Shown piece after piece: positions 21,401-30,500 of a stretch of 64,000 nt of DNA (position 1 is its first letter; the number at the start of each line of letters is the position of its first letter). The notes below the pieces were generated by a model. The model saw only the letters and a list, made by a program, of their open reading frames with translations. It did no database searches and was not told the origin of the DNA. The stretch is from Isochrysis galbana (taxonomy: Eukaryota; Haptophyta; Isochrysidales; Isochrysidaceae). Location of the stretch: contig CM030943.1 in assembly GCA_018136815.1 (NCBI GenBank), positions 2,632,723 through 2,696,722 of the forward strand, given 5' to 3'. A program made the translations under genes and the position numbers.

Positions 21401-21756
21401 CTCGTCGCAACGAATACAATCTGCACGGTGAGAAATTGATGGGATCGATTGCGCTAGAAGGCTTGGATTCTGACGTCGTGGACGTCGCGGCAGCTGTCGA
21501 AGTCCACGACCAAGAGCACGCCCTGGAACGGCTTTTCGTGTTCCTTGATCGTGCCATGTTTGTGGCAGAGGTGCAGGCGCAGCGCATCTCATGGATGATA
21601 CACATCGTAGCTTTCGAGGCGCTAACCGAGGACGCACGCGCCTGGATGCCTCTGCGCTCATACTCCAGAACGCAGGAGCTTATGCGCCGTCATCAGGAAG
21701 CCGAAGCCTCCAAGCTCGTCCTGGATGCGCTCATATTAATCTTAGGTCGCGAGTGA
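15415..21756 (+). CDS. Giant repeat protein with about 18 WLAR units, function unknown
   Basis: A single open frame of 2113 codons. Residues 1-360 include an Ala-rich, probably helical segment (EIRSFLQGVRAEVTVLQDRA, VDLEFALAVADYVARRALL). The middle (about residues 360-1390) has roughly 18 copies of a motif centred on EEAKRAWLARHDSPTWRRA; the best conserved copies are 57 residues (171 bp) long with a Ser/Thr/Pro-rich spacer. The C-terminal 700 residues are non-repetitive with helical stretches and end in QELMRRHQEAEASKLVLDAL. No signal peptide, membrane segment or known catalytic motif is seen. A structural or scaffold role is a guess. The start may be internal or in an upstream exon. Confidence 0.7.
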   Translation: MATTGPPGLDLTIWHASRPSPLPAVRISATSSSSSPGPSVPLHPHECEEQLSSVEYAYDGLGCAQAEAAATGFGAPPDGEGKRLWSAMRNRSADGKPDRPRSSAGRGAKETVFEIRSFLQGVRAEVTVLQDRAVDRAKVDLEFALAVADYVARRALLDTAALFSSAASAATSTLRLAAAPPAASVRETAAPFATRAQRILNQLAIRAASPAAESTGVGEQARPQTAEVPFAGGPVTLRSDTSVARVVARNGEHSDPGAVCAPTTGRGREEQARRVGLAKTEAATRGIAAQAVPDATQHGWAAGRCAASYDETGAELVRRRPSTAMAREEWLTRCGVPLHPGVHEARAKGAAPMISKPTAELLEEEAKRAWLARLEQPIGEGRAVGLVVRRAQSREGESGKRVSRDGGTAREHSIFRESIRGNLQETTTTTVPHGSPPRLCKDTVSAIRKASQQAKEEEAKRAWLARLDAPSWGRATQPKHAVPAKTSPAADPAQNNQSARAGALERNSEQAKHAWLERQESPTWKRALDSTSASQEERGLEDGTSKECPATRLVRSNAIKDANEEAKCAWLARQASSAWEDAARSTRFMPTAVSPSGFAAASTATTAATPQRESGVENVCKNGKHTWLARHEPPSWRNATESTHLTPAVVIPTSIPAHPTFTTQATPQRSDTLVNANEEAKRAWLARQDSPTWWRTAVDSMPSTLAGTGPSSDAVDSIGTTEATPHRRLGLEDVNEQAKRAWLARREMPTRGHTVSSTRSTVAVVSPTSRPAHPAFTTQATPQRSDTLVNVNKEAKRAWLARHDSPTWRRAAESTRSTMAVVSPTSIPAHPTFTTQASPQRSDTLVNVNKEAKRAWLARHDSPTWRRAAESTRSTAAVVSPTSIPAHFTFTTQATRQCSDTLGNVNEEAKRAWLARHESPTRGHTAASTRSTTAVVSPTSRPAHPAFTTQATPQCSDTLVNVNEEAKRAWLARHDSPTWRRAVVQSMPSTLAGVSPSGETADSMATTEATPHRRSGGENGCDEAKLAWLARQESSTRGHTAESTRSTAAVVSPTSRPAHPTFTTQATPQRSDTLVNVNEEAKRAWLARHDSPTWRRAAESTRSTTAVVSPTSRAAHPTFTTQATPQCSDTLVNVNEEAKRAWLARHDSPTWRRAAESTRSTAAVVSPTSRPAHPTFTTQAAPQRSDTLVNVNEEAKRAWLARHDSPTWRRAAESTRSTTAVVSPTSRAAHPTFTTQATPQCSDTLVNVNEEAKRAWLARHDSPTWRRAAESTRSTAAVVSPTSRPAHPTFTTQATPRRSDTLVNVNEEAKRAWLARHDSPTWRRAVAESMRLPPGSSNPSGGAVDSVATTEATPQHANGVENVSEQATRACLARNELPSWGRRTAAERTALMPVAADAIGGTIRGFPTSQNVDAATLGVAIATASGLHINITTSESCETVPTCLDAHPHSTAEDVLASKLGATLQSGNLETGRRGLCARLGQSAPDRPANILDNDPGSTARKALLQSYVNDESATRGTSIPEELHEELHLDKVQDVWLAHEEALFHGLVVKECTKGEQQVGASAFDLVLAPETQSYLAEKQRDRTQQLAIEGSELARDGLRAMQYWFAGAGSTEASDDYAKPGANTTSQALQAHAHAFGARVADVLRDAAGEVVRATQADFAAYAALRRTGRLPTIMEEIRELAPALPAELADCNPLHALAGGGRLGSFAQQGAPSLQRATRLRRREREASQRQVALARAVAARASKDGSDLFVAGVLPALRAVGKVAANRAPLPLLIFGVHNNHTSASADLGLELAETMRDEYVRSAAHLRANSPLGVAFDKAVDGTTQRISRSVTSGSSSLPGREVVLERLAAVQRAGGVVVDTCSPDGIGAVDTAQGSGVPQPIVSGVEVQALPLTRPSSMQPGAVGRHGVSATPEGSAVMHSAGTMLHRPSYTCDQSAAIPVHGFEASAATRMRPTNEAIAPRATIWPRTPRQQRHGQGLAYELAADPSSCSRRNEYNLHGEKLMGSIALEGLDSDVVDVAAAVEVHDQEHALERLFVFLDRAMFVAEVQAQRISWMIHIVAFEALTEDARAWMPLRSYSRTQELMRRHQEAEASKLVLDALILILGRE
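16495..19560 (+). repeat. Coding tandem repeat, 171-bp unit
   Basis: Early units are diverged and of variable spacing; units from about 17430 on are nearly regular. Between 18630 and 19330 the 171-bp units are almost identical and alternate in pairs: one type reads SRAAHP with PQCSD, the other SRPAHP with PQRSD or PRRSD. The dimer (about 342 bp) is itself duplicated. This points to recent unequal exchange. Confidence 0.85.
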
Positions 21757-21916
21757 GTCGATTATTATGCGCTTCGAGTTACACGCGCCCTGTAGAAAGA
21801 GGGTGGGCTCTTGCAAGGCTGTTTTTAGCGAGCATTCGTGGAAGCAGAGCTCAAGATCTTTGGTGATGTAGGCTCTACAAAGCCCAGATGGGACAACAGG
21901 CTTCTAATAGGTTCTA

Positions 21917-21940
21917 CTACCTCCGTTCCAAAACTCAGAA
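21917..21940 (+). repeat. Mariner-like element, left terminal inverted repeat
   Basis: CTACCTCCGTTCCAAAACTC followed by AGA, matched by the inverted copy at 24627-24650, and preceded by the TA target dinucleotide. Confidence 0.9.
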
Positions 21941-22142
21941 TTTTTTTTAAAAATGTTGACACGGCGTTTAACGTAGAAACCCGGAATCTCAGATTAAGAT
22001 TTCGGGTACACGCTGGCTTTAGGCACCATCGAAGGGGGGGCGCTTAGACGTCGAAAACCCCTTGAAATTGGCGATTTTCTTTGTTGGACGTAGGCGAAAT
22101 TGGGCGGCGGGAGCGCTTGGCGCGAAATCTCCCGGGATCGGG

Positions 22143-24460
22143 ATGGGGCGGCTGAAGGTCGCGGAGCCCAAGCAACATGGCAGCCGCACAGGCGGTGCCT
22201 ATGTGTGGCGAGGCAGGCAAGGCGGCAAAAGGAGCCCACCCCTGAGCCCTCCCCCTCCCAGCACGCCGGAAGGGGAGCGCAGTGACGAGCACGGCCGGCC
22301 GGCCAAGCGACGTTGCAGTCTGACGCCCAATCGCCAGGCGGCGATTGGGTTAGCGTACGAAAGGCTGCCTGCGCGGAAGAATAGCGCGGAGTGGCGCCGC
22401 GCCCTCACACAGCTATGTGAGAAGTACAATGTCGGGCCGCAGTACCCGGCCAAGGTCGCCAGGAGGCTCACAGAGGAGGGGAAGCTACCAGCCTCGCGCA
22501 AGGGCGCAGGCGGCAGACCAGCGCGCATCGGCGAGGAGGAGGCAGAGGCATTGGAAATAATAATCTATCTGAGCATTAGTACCACTACTCTCACTAGCCC
22601 GGTACTAACACGACAGCCCTCAGCGCACCTGCCCGTACACCTTGGCGCGTGCTGTTGTCACAGATACATACTCCTATGCACCCTTCCACATCTCCCCCCT
22701 CGCAGGCCCCCGGCTCCCATTCTAACTCCCCACAAGTTAAAATGAGGGAAAACCCATTGAGGCGGTCCGGTCGACGCCGGCCGACTCTCCGGGAAAAAGC
22801 ACCGGGGGGGGGGGGAGGAACCTCTCGTCAAAAAAGGAGAACGGCCCTTACAGCTCGCGCCGCGAGCGGTCCTCGAAGAAATAAATGTCTGCGCCCCCCG
22901 ATACCTGCCACAGGGACGTCTTGAGCCACTCCCTTCTTCTCGCCTCTCCTGTCGCCAGCCGCCCCCCTTCGCCCGTTTGCTAACGCAAACAGGGCTCGTT
23001 TCTCACCACACTCCATCGGGGGGGTGCAAATCCCCCCCTCTCCCTCGTTCCATTCTCTTCCGCCCCGGTCCCTGCGGCGCGTCGCCATGCGGCGCGCCAT
23101 GGCCTGCTCTCAGAGGTCCTTCAGGGGCGCCCAGAGGGCCAGCAAGGGCAGCTCAGGGGGCAGTGGAGGCTGGGGCTCAGCCCCTGGCCCCCCCTGCCTC
23201 TCCCTCGCTCGCCTCGCTGGCCTTGGGTGCCGCCCTGAGGCCCCTGTCTGCCTGGCGACCAGGGATGGGGGGGGGAGTCAGTACGAGAGCAGGCCCATGC
23301 GGGCCTGGGAGTGCGGCTCGCGGCCCGCGCCCACTAGGGGTCTGGGCTGTATATTGATGAGTGCCCTGCCCCTGCCAGAGGGCAGGGGCTGAGGTTGAAT
23401 GTACGGGCCCACCCCGGGGGGTGTCCGCAATGGAGAGAGGGGGGCGCGAGGCCCCCATTGACCCCCACTTATAAAAGTAGGTTGGCAGAGGCATTGGAAA
23501 ACGCCCTTCGCGAGAACGCCTACGACCTGACATTCTCGGAGATTGAGGGGCTTCTTGGTCTTCCGCGGGCCACGGTGTGTCGATACATGAAGAGCAAGAA
23601 ATGGCGCATTGTTGCGTAAGTCAACGCGGCCTGCGCTCACCGACGCAATGTGTGAAGCTCGCTTGGAGTGGGCGCACGAAAATTTGTGCAACCCCTGGGA
23701 GGAGCACGTGGACTTGGACGAAAAGTGGTTCTACGTGTACACTCACACAGGTAAGCTGAAGTTGCCACCGGGTGTGCAAAAGCCAAAGCAGAGGTTGTCG
23801 TCGAAACGTTTCATTGGGAAGGTGATGATGTTGTGCGCCATCGCCCGCCCCGACCCCCGCCACAAATTCGACGGCCTAGTTGGTGCCTGGCGCGTCTGTG
23901 AGCGCGTGCCTGCCAAGCGTGGCGACAAGCGCACAGGGCTGCAGAGGGGCGACCTGAGGACCGTCGACGTGGCCATGGACGCAGACAAGTTCGAGTCGAT
24001 GATGCGTGAGCTCGTCATCCCCGCCATCCGCAAGAAGCTCAAGGGCGCCAAGCGCATCACCATCCAGATGGACAACGCCACGCCGCACAAGAGCAAGAGC
24101 AAGGACAAGGACGACACCATGGACAAGCGGCTCAAGGACGTGCTCATCGCTCCGCGACGCAACGGCAAGCGCGTCGGCCCCGACATCATTTTCCTGCGTC
24201 AAGTGCCCAACTCCCCCGACACGAACGCATGCGACCTGGGGTTCTTCAAGTCCATCGACTCGCGGCTTCCGAAGCGCCGCGACTTCAATCTCGACCGCTT
24301 CACCGAGCAGTGCGAGCAAGCTTTTACGGAGTATCCACAGGAGAAATTGAGTGCATTATTTGATACTAAGAGTCGTGTGTTGCGTGCTATTGTGCAGGCG
24401 GAAGGTCGCAATGACTACGTCTTGCCACATCGTCGTGACGATTGTTCGGAGAGTGAATAG
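22143..24460 (+). pseudogene. Mariner-like transposase, interrupted
   Basis: The N-terminal part (22143-22556, helix-turn-helix-like, LTPNRQAAIGLAYERL and RRLTEEGKLPASRKG) stops at the inserted retroposon. It resumes at 23500 in the same frame (NALRENAYDLTFSEIEGLLG, ATVCRYMKSKKW). A change of frame near 23605-23620 leads into the catalytic domain to 24460. Catalytic signatures of the plant-like mariner clade are present: VDLDEKWFYVYT (first Asp), IQMDNATPH (second Asp), and NSPDTNACDLGFFKSID (third Asp). The spacing between the second and third Asp is about 48-53 residues, longer than the 39 of plant elements. The copy is not expected to be active. Confidence 0.85.
22557..23483 (-). mobile_element. 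Family-C retroposon nested in the mariner transposase
   Basis: A 927-bp insertion flanked by the identical 16-mer GGCAGAGGCATTGGAA at 22541-22556 and 23484-23499, a target-site duplication. A second copy lies at about 55795-56640. The left end is AATAATAAT on plus, so if the tail is 3', as in the LINEs here, the coding strand is minus with a T-rich tail. It contains a G-run (22805-22817) and no credible protein, so it is a non-autonomous element. Confidence 0.82.
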
Positions 24461-24626
24461 AGTACCTGTTTTGGCCGCGTCAGTGTCAGTGTGGGTTTTA
24501 GAATGCGTTATTCTCCTCTTCTAAAAAACCATGTTAAGCCAGCATGTACCCTCTTTATAGCATAGCCTTCTATGGAGTGCCTCCCCTTCTCTAGGCGCCG
24601 CACTTACTTCCCAAAGGCTCTCTCAC

Positions 24627-24650
24627 ATCTGAGTTTTGGAACGGAGGTAG
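24627..24650 (-). repeat. Mariner-like element, right terminal inverted repeat
   Basis: Inverted copy of the left end, ending GGAGGTAG and followed by the TA target dinucleotide. Confidence 0.9.
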
Positions 24651-24699
24651 TATTAAGAGGTCAACAGGTCTACCCGACCTGTTAACAGGTCTACAAAGT

Positions 24700-24870
24700 A
24701 CAAAGCAAATAAAATAATTGAAGTTATATCCTAGCCAACCCCACTAGCTAATTGGACACAACTTTCCCGTCCCGGAATCCCGCCATGCCTGATGAGCCAG
24801 GTGTCCAAGTGCTACCGGGGGGAGGGGGACTGCCCCCCCCCCCCCCCTCGATATTTGTCCTCCCCCGCTG
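24700..24870 (-). mobile_element. Family-D retroposon, copy 1
   Basis: The segment TTATATCCTAGCCAACCCCA, CTAGCTAATTGGACA, CCCGGAATCCCGCCATGCCT and CTCGATATTTGTCCTCCCCC matches 39221-39372. An A/T-rich tail (AAATAAAATAATTGAAG) precedes it on plus, so the probable coding strand is minus. The right limit is uncertain and may reach about 25030. Confidence 0.6.
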
Positions 24871-25034
24871 AAACTGTAACAATAGCTTTTTTTGTCACCC
24901 AAAAAGGAGGAAACCCCAACAACGCACTCCCTCCCTCCCCCGCTCTCTCAGGGAAGCGGCTTTGTGGTGGCCGCCGCCGGCGTCGCGCTCGCCGTCGCGT
25001 CGGCGCCCCGAGGGCGCCACTTCTCGCACCCACC

Positions 25035-25370
25035 TAACGCTAAGTAAGGTAGCTAAACCATAAACCTCTCTAGTAGCAAACCCCAACGGATAGCATGAAA
25101 GATCTAATGAGATAATGTGAGATGTAAGAAAAGGAGATGCAAGCCGAGTCAGAGCGAAGGAGAAGCCACAGTCTCCCGCCCCCTTCTCTTCAACTCCTGG
25201 CCGAAGCAGTGCGCGCGGCCTCCCCGGAACCAGCTTCTCCGCTAAAGAGGGAGTCACAGGGGAAGGGGGGCAGGGGGTTGTTAGGGGTTAAGGTTGGGTA
25301 GTAGGGAGGTCCATGAGCACACTGCCTCGTGCCCCACGCGTAGCGGAGACTTTTGAGAAGATTTTTTTTA
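25035..25370 (+). mobile_element. LINE-B 3'-end copy A (5'-truncated)
   Basis: About 330 bp shared with 47470-47767 and 49235-49574. Common blocks include GCCACAGTCTCCCGCCCCCT, CCGGAACCAGCTTCTCCGCT and GGGTAGTAGGGAGG, and each copy ends in GAGAAG or AAGAAG followed by a T-run. In the copy at 47 kb this block directly follows a reverse-transcriptase reading frame, so it is the 3' UTR of a second LINE family. This copy lies between the mariner element and sideroflexin. Confidence 0.75.
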
Positions 25371-25505
25371 GTTGGCGACACGCAACATTGAGCTCGGTTG
25401 GCACTCAACGAAGCTCAAAATTGGTTTGGAGCACAGTCAAACAACATCTCAAAAAAGGTTAAAGGCAACTATCCACTCGATATACCGCCCTTCTCAGTCC
25501 GCCCG

Positions 25506-26564
25506 TCAATACAAGACCCGCCCACTGAATAGGCGTATGCTAGAACCGCCCAAAGAAGCGCCGCGCAGGCGGGAGCCCTGGGCCTCGAGTACCTTTACCT
25601 TGTTCTCCTCTTCAAGGTCGTCCCACGATATTGGGACGAAGGCTGGCACCATGGCCACGGTGAGTGGCGTGAGAACAGTGACGCAGCCCATGATGGTCGC
25701 CGAGGCAGCGAGGGGCAGAAGATGCGGCGCTGACATCCACAAGCGTGGCAGCAGTAGTCTGCGGAACAGTAGCGTCGGCACGAGCAGCGCACATGAAGGC
25801 ACGAGTAGCCCCTGGAGCAGAGCGGCGCGCGCAACTGTGGACGCGGCAGCGGAGCGAGATCTGACACCGATCTCGAGGCCGTCCTCGTCGATAAGAGGTA
25901 CACCGTCGTTAAGTTGCGGCTGATTGTTGAGGACGGTGGAGAGAGCGCCCGCGCAGCCGAGCGCCACGTGAGGTGCGACGAGCGATGCGGCACGCAACCT
26001 TGGCGAGGCGGAGGTTAGCCTAAGGGCGCCAAGTCCTATGCCACACGCGACTGCTGTCGATGCGGCGTACGCGCCTAACATCCTCTTGGGCTCGAGATCG
26101 CGCGACGTATCTGCGTAGTTGCAGTACCTCACGCCGGCCGAGTGCGTCTGGTAGAACCAATGCCAGAAGAGTGTGGCTGCGGCAGAACGCGAGGAAGAGA
26201 GCCCGATGGCAGCCAGTGCGGTGACGGGGACAAAGGAGCCGAGTCGAAAGGCGGAAGGGATAGGAAGTCCCAGGACTGGATGTACTGCGACGTCACACAG
26301 CCATCGGGCTCTCTCGATCTCTTGCTGAGAAGCGAGAGCACTCGCACGGGCAGAGCGGAGGAGAGTGGAGGCGGAGAGGGCGGTGGAGTCATGGACTGCG
26401 AGAGAGAGAGGGTTCCAGAGGTAGAGGAGACGGCGTAGGCGTGCAGAATAACCCTCTGCCGGACACGCGTCAAGGGGGCGAGCACGAGGAGGAGGACGAG
26501 GAGAGGAGGGAGAGGGAAGCGAAGGAGAGGGAGGAGTCGACAGGACCGCCATGGGCCAAGCCAA
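25506..26564 (-). CDS. Sideroflexin-family mitochondrial transporter
   Basis: A single-exon 352-codon frame. Sideroflexins are multi-pass inner mitochondrial membrane proteins; animal SFXN1 transports serine. Family signatures in order: HPVLGLPIPSAFRLGSFVP (residues 95-113), WHWFYQTHSAGVRYCNYAD (134-152, the region usually reading QSYNAGxNYxNRN), and LNNQPQLNDGVPLIDEDG (212-229, cf. DGIPVxDExG). Several hydrophobic segments follow to about 320. The first 35 residues are Pro/Ser-rich, with Arg near 22-30, and may be a targeting sequence. The length fits the family (about 320-330) plus that extension. The classic N-terminal WDQxTFxGR block is weakly conserved. Substrate is not inferable. Confidence 0.8.
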   Translation of the reverse strand: MAWPMAVLSTPPSPSLPSPSSPRPPPRARPLDACPAEGYSARLRRLLYLWNPLSLAVHDSTALSASTLLRSARASALASQQEIERARWLCDVAVHPVLGLPIPSAFRLGSFVPVTALAAIGLSSSRSAAATLFWHWFYQTHSAGVRYCNYADTSRDLEPKRMLGAYAASTAVACGIGLGALRLTSASPRLRAASLVAPHVALGCAGALSTVLNNQPQLNDGVPLIDEDGLEIGVRSRSAAASTVARAALLQGLLVPSCALLVPTLLFRRLLLPRLWMSAPHLLPLAASATIMGCVTVLTPLTVAMVPAFVPISWDDLEEENKVKVLEAQGSRLRGASLGGSSIRLFSGRVLY

Positions 26565-26843
26565 AAATTACTTCGAGGCGGCGCGGCAAGGAATAGAGTA
26601 GTAAAGACACGCTACTCTTCTAGCTATAGCTTCTAGTCCTAGATGTGAAAGACAGCGGGTGAGGTCTAGAAAGACAGTAAAAACAGCTGTTTTTGGTGAT
26701 CGAAAAAAAACAGTAAAAAACAGTGCGAAAAACAGTGGGGCAAAATATCACAGGGGGGGCCTTTTCCCCCCGCGTGCGGAACGCCTCCGCCCGCGCCCCG
26801 CTCCGCACGTGTCGGCTGCTCCCTGCCCCCTCCCCTCCTGGCG

Positions 26844-27181
26844 ATGGCGAGCCGCTCCACCTTCAACCCCAACCCCACGCGCGCGAGCCGATCCGCGCGC
26901 GTGGTGGAGAGCGACAGCAGCAGCGACGGCGACGGCGACGGCGCTGACCACGAGCTCGCGCTTGCGCGTGGTGGCGAAGCAAGGCATGCGTGGGCTGCGC
27001 TGCTCGACGGCGCAACGCAGCCGGTCCTCACTCGGCAGGAGGAGGAGGAGTCTGTGCTCGCGCCCGCGCGCGCGGGCACAACTCCCGCGCGCGCGGGCAC
27101 AGCTCCCGCGCCTGGGAGCATATTCAATGTGCTCCCAGTGCGTGCCACAGGTCTGAGCCAGCCGGTTTTATCCGGTCGTAA
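26844..27181 (+). pseudogene. BED-finger/hAT-like ORF, 5' part, split by LINE-A
   Basis: An open frame starts at ATG 26844 (ASRSTFNPNP, acidic SDSSSDGDGDG, EEEES) and runs to the LINE-A target duplication at 27164-27181. Removing the LINE and one target copy lets the frame continue at 33758 without a shift. Upstream, 26690-26790 is rich in short A-runs. The identification rests on the downstream half. Confidence 0.6.
27164..27181 (+). repeat. LINE-A target-site duplication, left copy
   Basis: GGTTTTATCCGGTCGTAA, identical to 33740-33757. It abuts the A-run (poly(T) on the LINE coding strand). Confidence 0.9.
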
Positions 27182-27512
27182 AAAAAAAATCTTTCTGAAG
27201 ATTCGGGGCTACTCGCCTACTAGCTATGGGTCACACCTGTGCCTTTGCTATCTACACCGCCCTTAACTTCCCTCCCTCCACCTCTTTCCCTGCCCCCCTT
27301 CTTTCCTTTTTCTTCGGTTTCCGGGGTCCGGCCTCGGTGCACTACCTGGGGCCTGGTTCGGAGTGTGGGGCTCGGGCAGGCCTTCCGAATTTGTCTATAG
27401 TGTCGTGTGTGTCTGTCCGTCTTCGTCTTGGTTGTGTTATTTGGGTTTGGTTCCTAGTGCCCCCGGCATCAAGTTCTAGTGGCGTGCCAAAGCTTCAATT
27501 GCTAAGGTTGTC

Positions 27513-30500
27513 TTACTCCATGATCCCCTCGACAGCGTGGACGATCCCTAGCTTGGTGGTTAGTACCACTAACTCTGCATTGGGTCTAAGTCCGCCTTTG
27601 TCGTTTCTATTAAAAATGGGTCTCAAGTCGTTCATGTCTACCCTTTTCTTTGGTTGCCTGCCCATGCCCGCCTGGGCTGTCCTCGTCAAATCGGTTTCTT
27701 GTGCGAATAGGAGTGCTTTGCTCAACAGGGCATATCTCTCTATGGTTCTTATCAGTACTGATTCCTCCGAAAATTTTACACCATCGTAGTGTATCCTATA
27801 GAAGTCCGTGATGATGTATCTCCATGCTAATAGGTATAGTATACATAGTGCTTTCGGGGCGTCTCCTTTCGGGAAAACGAATAGGTTATCTATAATGATT
27901 TCTTCTCTGCTCCTTTCAACCTCAGGTGAGAAGCGTGCGACTTTATTTAGTTCGCCTAGAATGTTAGTTATCCTGGGGCACTCACCTAAGTGGATCGAGG
28001 ATTCCTCCGCCTCCCCACATATCCGGCATGTTTTATCTCTGCCCGGAAAACGGTTATATGTGCCTACTCGCCTGTGTGTGATATGTTTGAAGTGCAAGTG
28101 CGTGTCCCGCGTCGTTATCATTGGCGAGGTGTATAGCTTTGCGAGATGCGCCCATGTGTCGTCTGAGGTTTGCAGTTTATCCTCCCACTTGTTCAATCCC
28201 GTGTGGCGTTTGCGCTTGCGTTTCGCTTGCTGGAGGGCCTCGGTGATATGTTCTACACCGGTGCCGTCCAGCGGCGTCTTACCGTCTAGTGTGTATTCGT
28301 CTGCTAGCGGGTACTCTAGCCTCTTATTGGTTTTGTACCCTTCCCCCCAGTGCGCCGGAGGGGATGGATCTAAGTTCGTGGGTGCGGTGTGCAATCTTTC
28401 CCCGACTATGGGTGTGCCTAAGTATGAGAGCTCCGCCTCATACCACTTTCCTTTGATGCTCACATAGTATTCCCCGTCCATTGTTATTCGCAGTTCGGGT
28501 GTCGGTTCCTCTGGAGCGCTTTGGTTGTCGGTCTCCTCGCTTCTCGCTGGTGCGCCCCCTATTTCGGCCGCGCTGTCTGCCGCCGCCATCAACGTCGTGG
28601 CGTGTTTGACTATTATGTCCCACGTTTCTAAGAATTTGTCTCTTGGGATATATTCCCCCTGAAATTGTATATACGTGTCGTTGTTCCTGAGGTATTGCGC
28701 GCATTCTTCGCTGCTATATGGCGCGGTCGCCGCGTGGTCTTTGAATACGTTGTGTATGGTGTTGCATTCGAGCTTATTCCACAGCTTTGCCCATTTGGGT
28801 TTCATATTCGGTCCCGGGTGCGTTGGGCTACCCCACATGGGTTGTGAGAGTGCTCCCTCCCTACTTACTTTCAACGACGTGAGCTCTAGTTCACGGATGT
28901 TGTTTAGCGCCAGCTTCCAGAACGCGGGTAGTTTACTTGTACCCGTTATTCCATCGGTAAGTTTGCTCGTGGGGATTGTCGAGAGGACCGCTGCCCTCCC
29001 TAAGTTTGTCCGGCAAAACCACGCGTCGAGCACCTGCTTCCACTGTGCTTGGCGCGCGTCCAGATAGTTTAGGATCCATTTTGCTTGTAGTGCTTTGACG
29101 TGGTTGCTCCAGTCTAGCAGTCCCAGCCCGAGGTGGGGCCCTTTTTCCGAAGAGTTTTTAGTGGGAATCTCGGGATATTTTATCCATTGTAGCCGTCGTC
29201 CGGTGCGCTCGTTAGTCCACATAATCCTATCCACGGATCTTTTGATTGCCGTATGGAATGATTTCGGGGCTGCAAGTGTCTGCAACCAGTATCTAGGGAT
29301 AGAATATATAAGGAAATTCGCCACCTTTGTTTTCCCGTGTATAGATAGGTTTTTGGTTAGCGGTGCGTATATAGTGGTTTTCTTCTCTATCTTGTCAGCT
29401 AATTTACGCCAGAATTCCTTGATGGCCTGGGGCCCCCCTAGCGGGACTCCCAGTATGGTCGCGTATTCGCTTCGTTTCAGCCACTTATATCTTTGGAATC
29501 TCCCGGGTGGGCGCTTCCTCTTCAGGGAGCCCATCCTCAGTCCTTCGAACTTTTGATCGTTGGGTTTGCCGCACGAGGCCGCCGCATATCTTTCTACCCA
29601 GCTGAGAGATCGCGCCAGGCTGCTGTAGTCTGCCGCTAAGAGTTGCGTATCGTCCGCAAACTGACTTATCTTAAGTTCGGCACCGTTAACTACGATGCCT
29701 TCAATGTCTTCGTCCTCATTTATCGCTCTGGTGAGGGCTTCTGCCGTTAAGAGGAAGGCCAGCGGCGAGAGCGGGCATCCTTGGGGGACGCCGCTCGCTA
29801 TGTTGAAGGGGAAGCTTCTTCCCCCGTTCGCCTTTATGTAGCGGATTGGTTTAGCCTCGGAGTTCGTAAGAGCCTTCGCATACCTCTTGAAATTTTCCCC
29901 GAATTTTAGTTTGTCGAGGACCAAATGGTAGAATTCCCAGTTGACCCTGTCGAAGGCCTTCTCCCAGTCGAGCGCCAGGAGGAGTCCTGGCTCCCCCGTT
30001 TCGTCTAGGTATGCATTCGTCAGTTGTAATAGATGAGTGGCTTCTCCGATCAACCGTTTCGGGACGAAGCCTAATTGGTCTTTCGAGATTATGTTCCCGA
30101 TTACTTTTTTTAGTCTATTTGTAAGTACCTTGGCCAATATTTTGTAGTCGCTTTGCAGGAGCGTGATGGGTCTATAGTTCCTTGGATCTCTCGTGTCTCC
30201 TTTTTTATATAGGAGTATTATGTCGCCTTCTCTCATGGATACGTTAAGTTGCCCCTGCTCTAGAGCTAGATTTAGCACTCTAAGAAAGTCGTGTTTCACT
30301 AGGTCTATGAAGCTTTTGTAGAACTCCGCCGGTAGCGCGTCTGGCCCCGCGCTCTTGCCACCCCCTATTTGGGTAATGGCGTCCGTGAGCTCCTCCATCG
30401 TTATTTTCCCTTCTATTGCATCGCTGTCGTGTTTGTTCATCGGGCGTGTTTCTAGCGTCTCTTCGAGTTCGTGGTCTCTGGTGTTGCGGCGTTCCTGGTA

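Larger units (their letters stand above)
21917..24650 (+). mobile_element. Mariner-like (Tc1/mariner superfamily) DNA transposon
   Basis: The element has terminal inverted repeats beginning CTACCTCCGTTCCAAAACTC at both ends and is flanked by TA at 21915-21916 and 24651-24652, the canonical mariner target duplication. The repeats resemble the CTCCCTCCGT ends of plant Stowaway/mariner elements. It carries one transposase gene, now broken by a nested insertion at 22557-23483 and a frame change near 23610. Confidence 0.88.

Noticed and set aside
22977-23392. Open frames within the nested family-C retroposon
   Set aside because: GC-rich frames on several phases with no similarity between the two copies at protein level that would indicate selection.
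25035-25370. Interpretation of the 330-bp repeat as an independent SINE
   Set aside because: Related copies begin inside the LINE-B reverse transcriptase end, so it is a truncated LINE 3' UTR.
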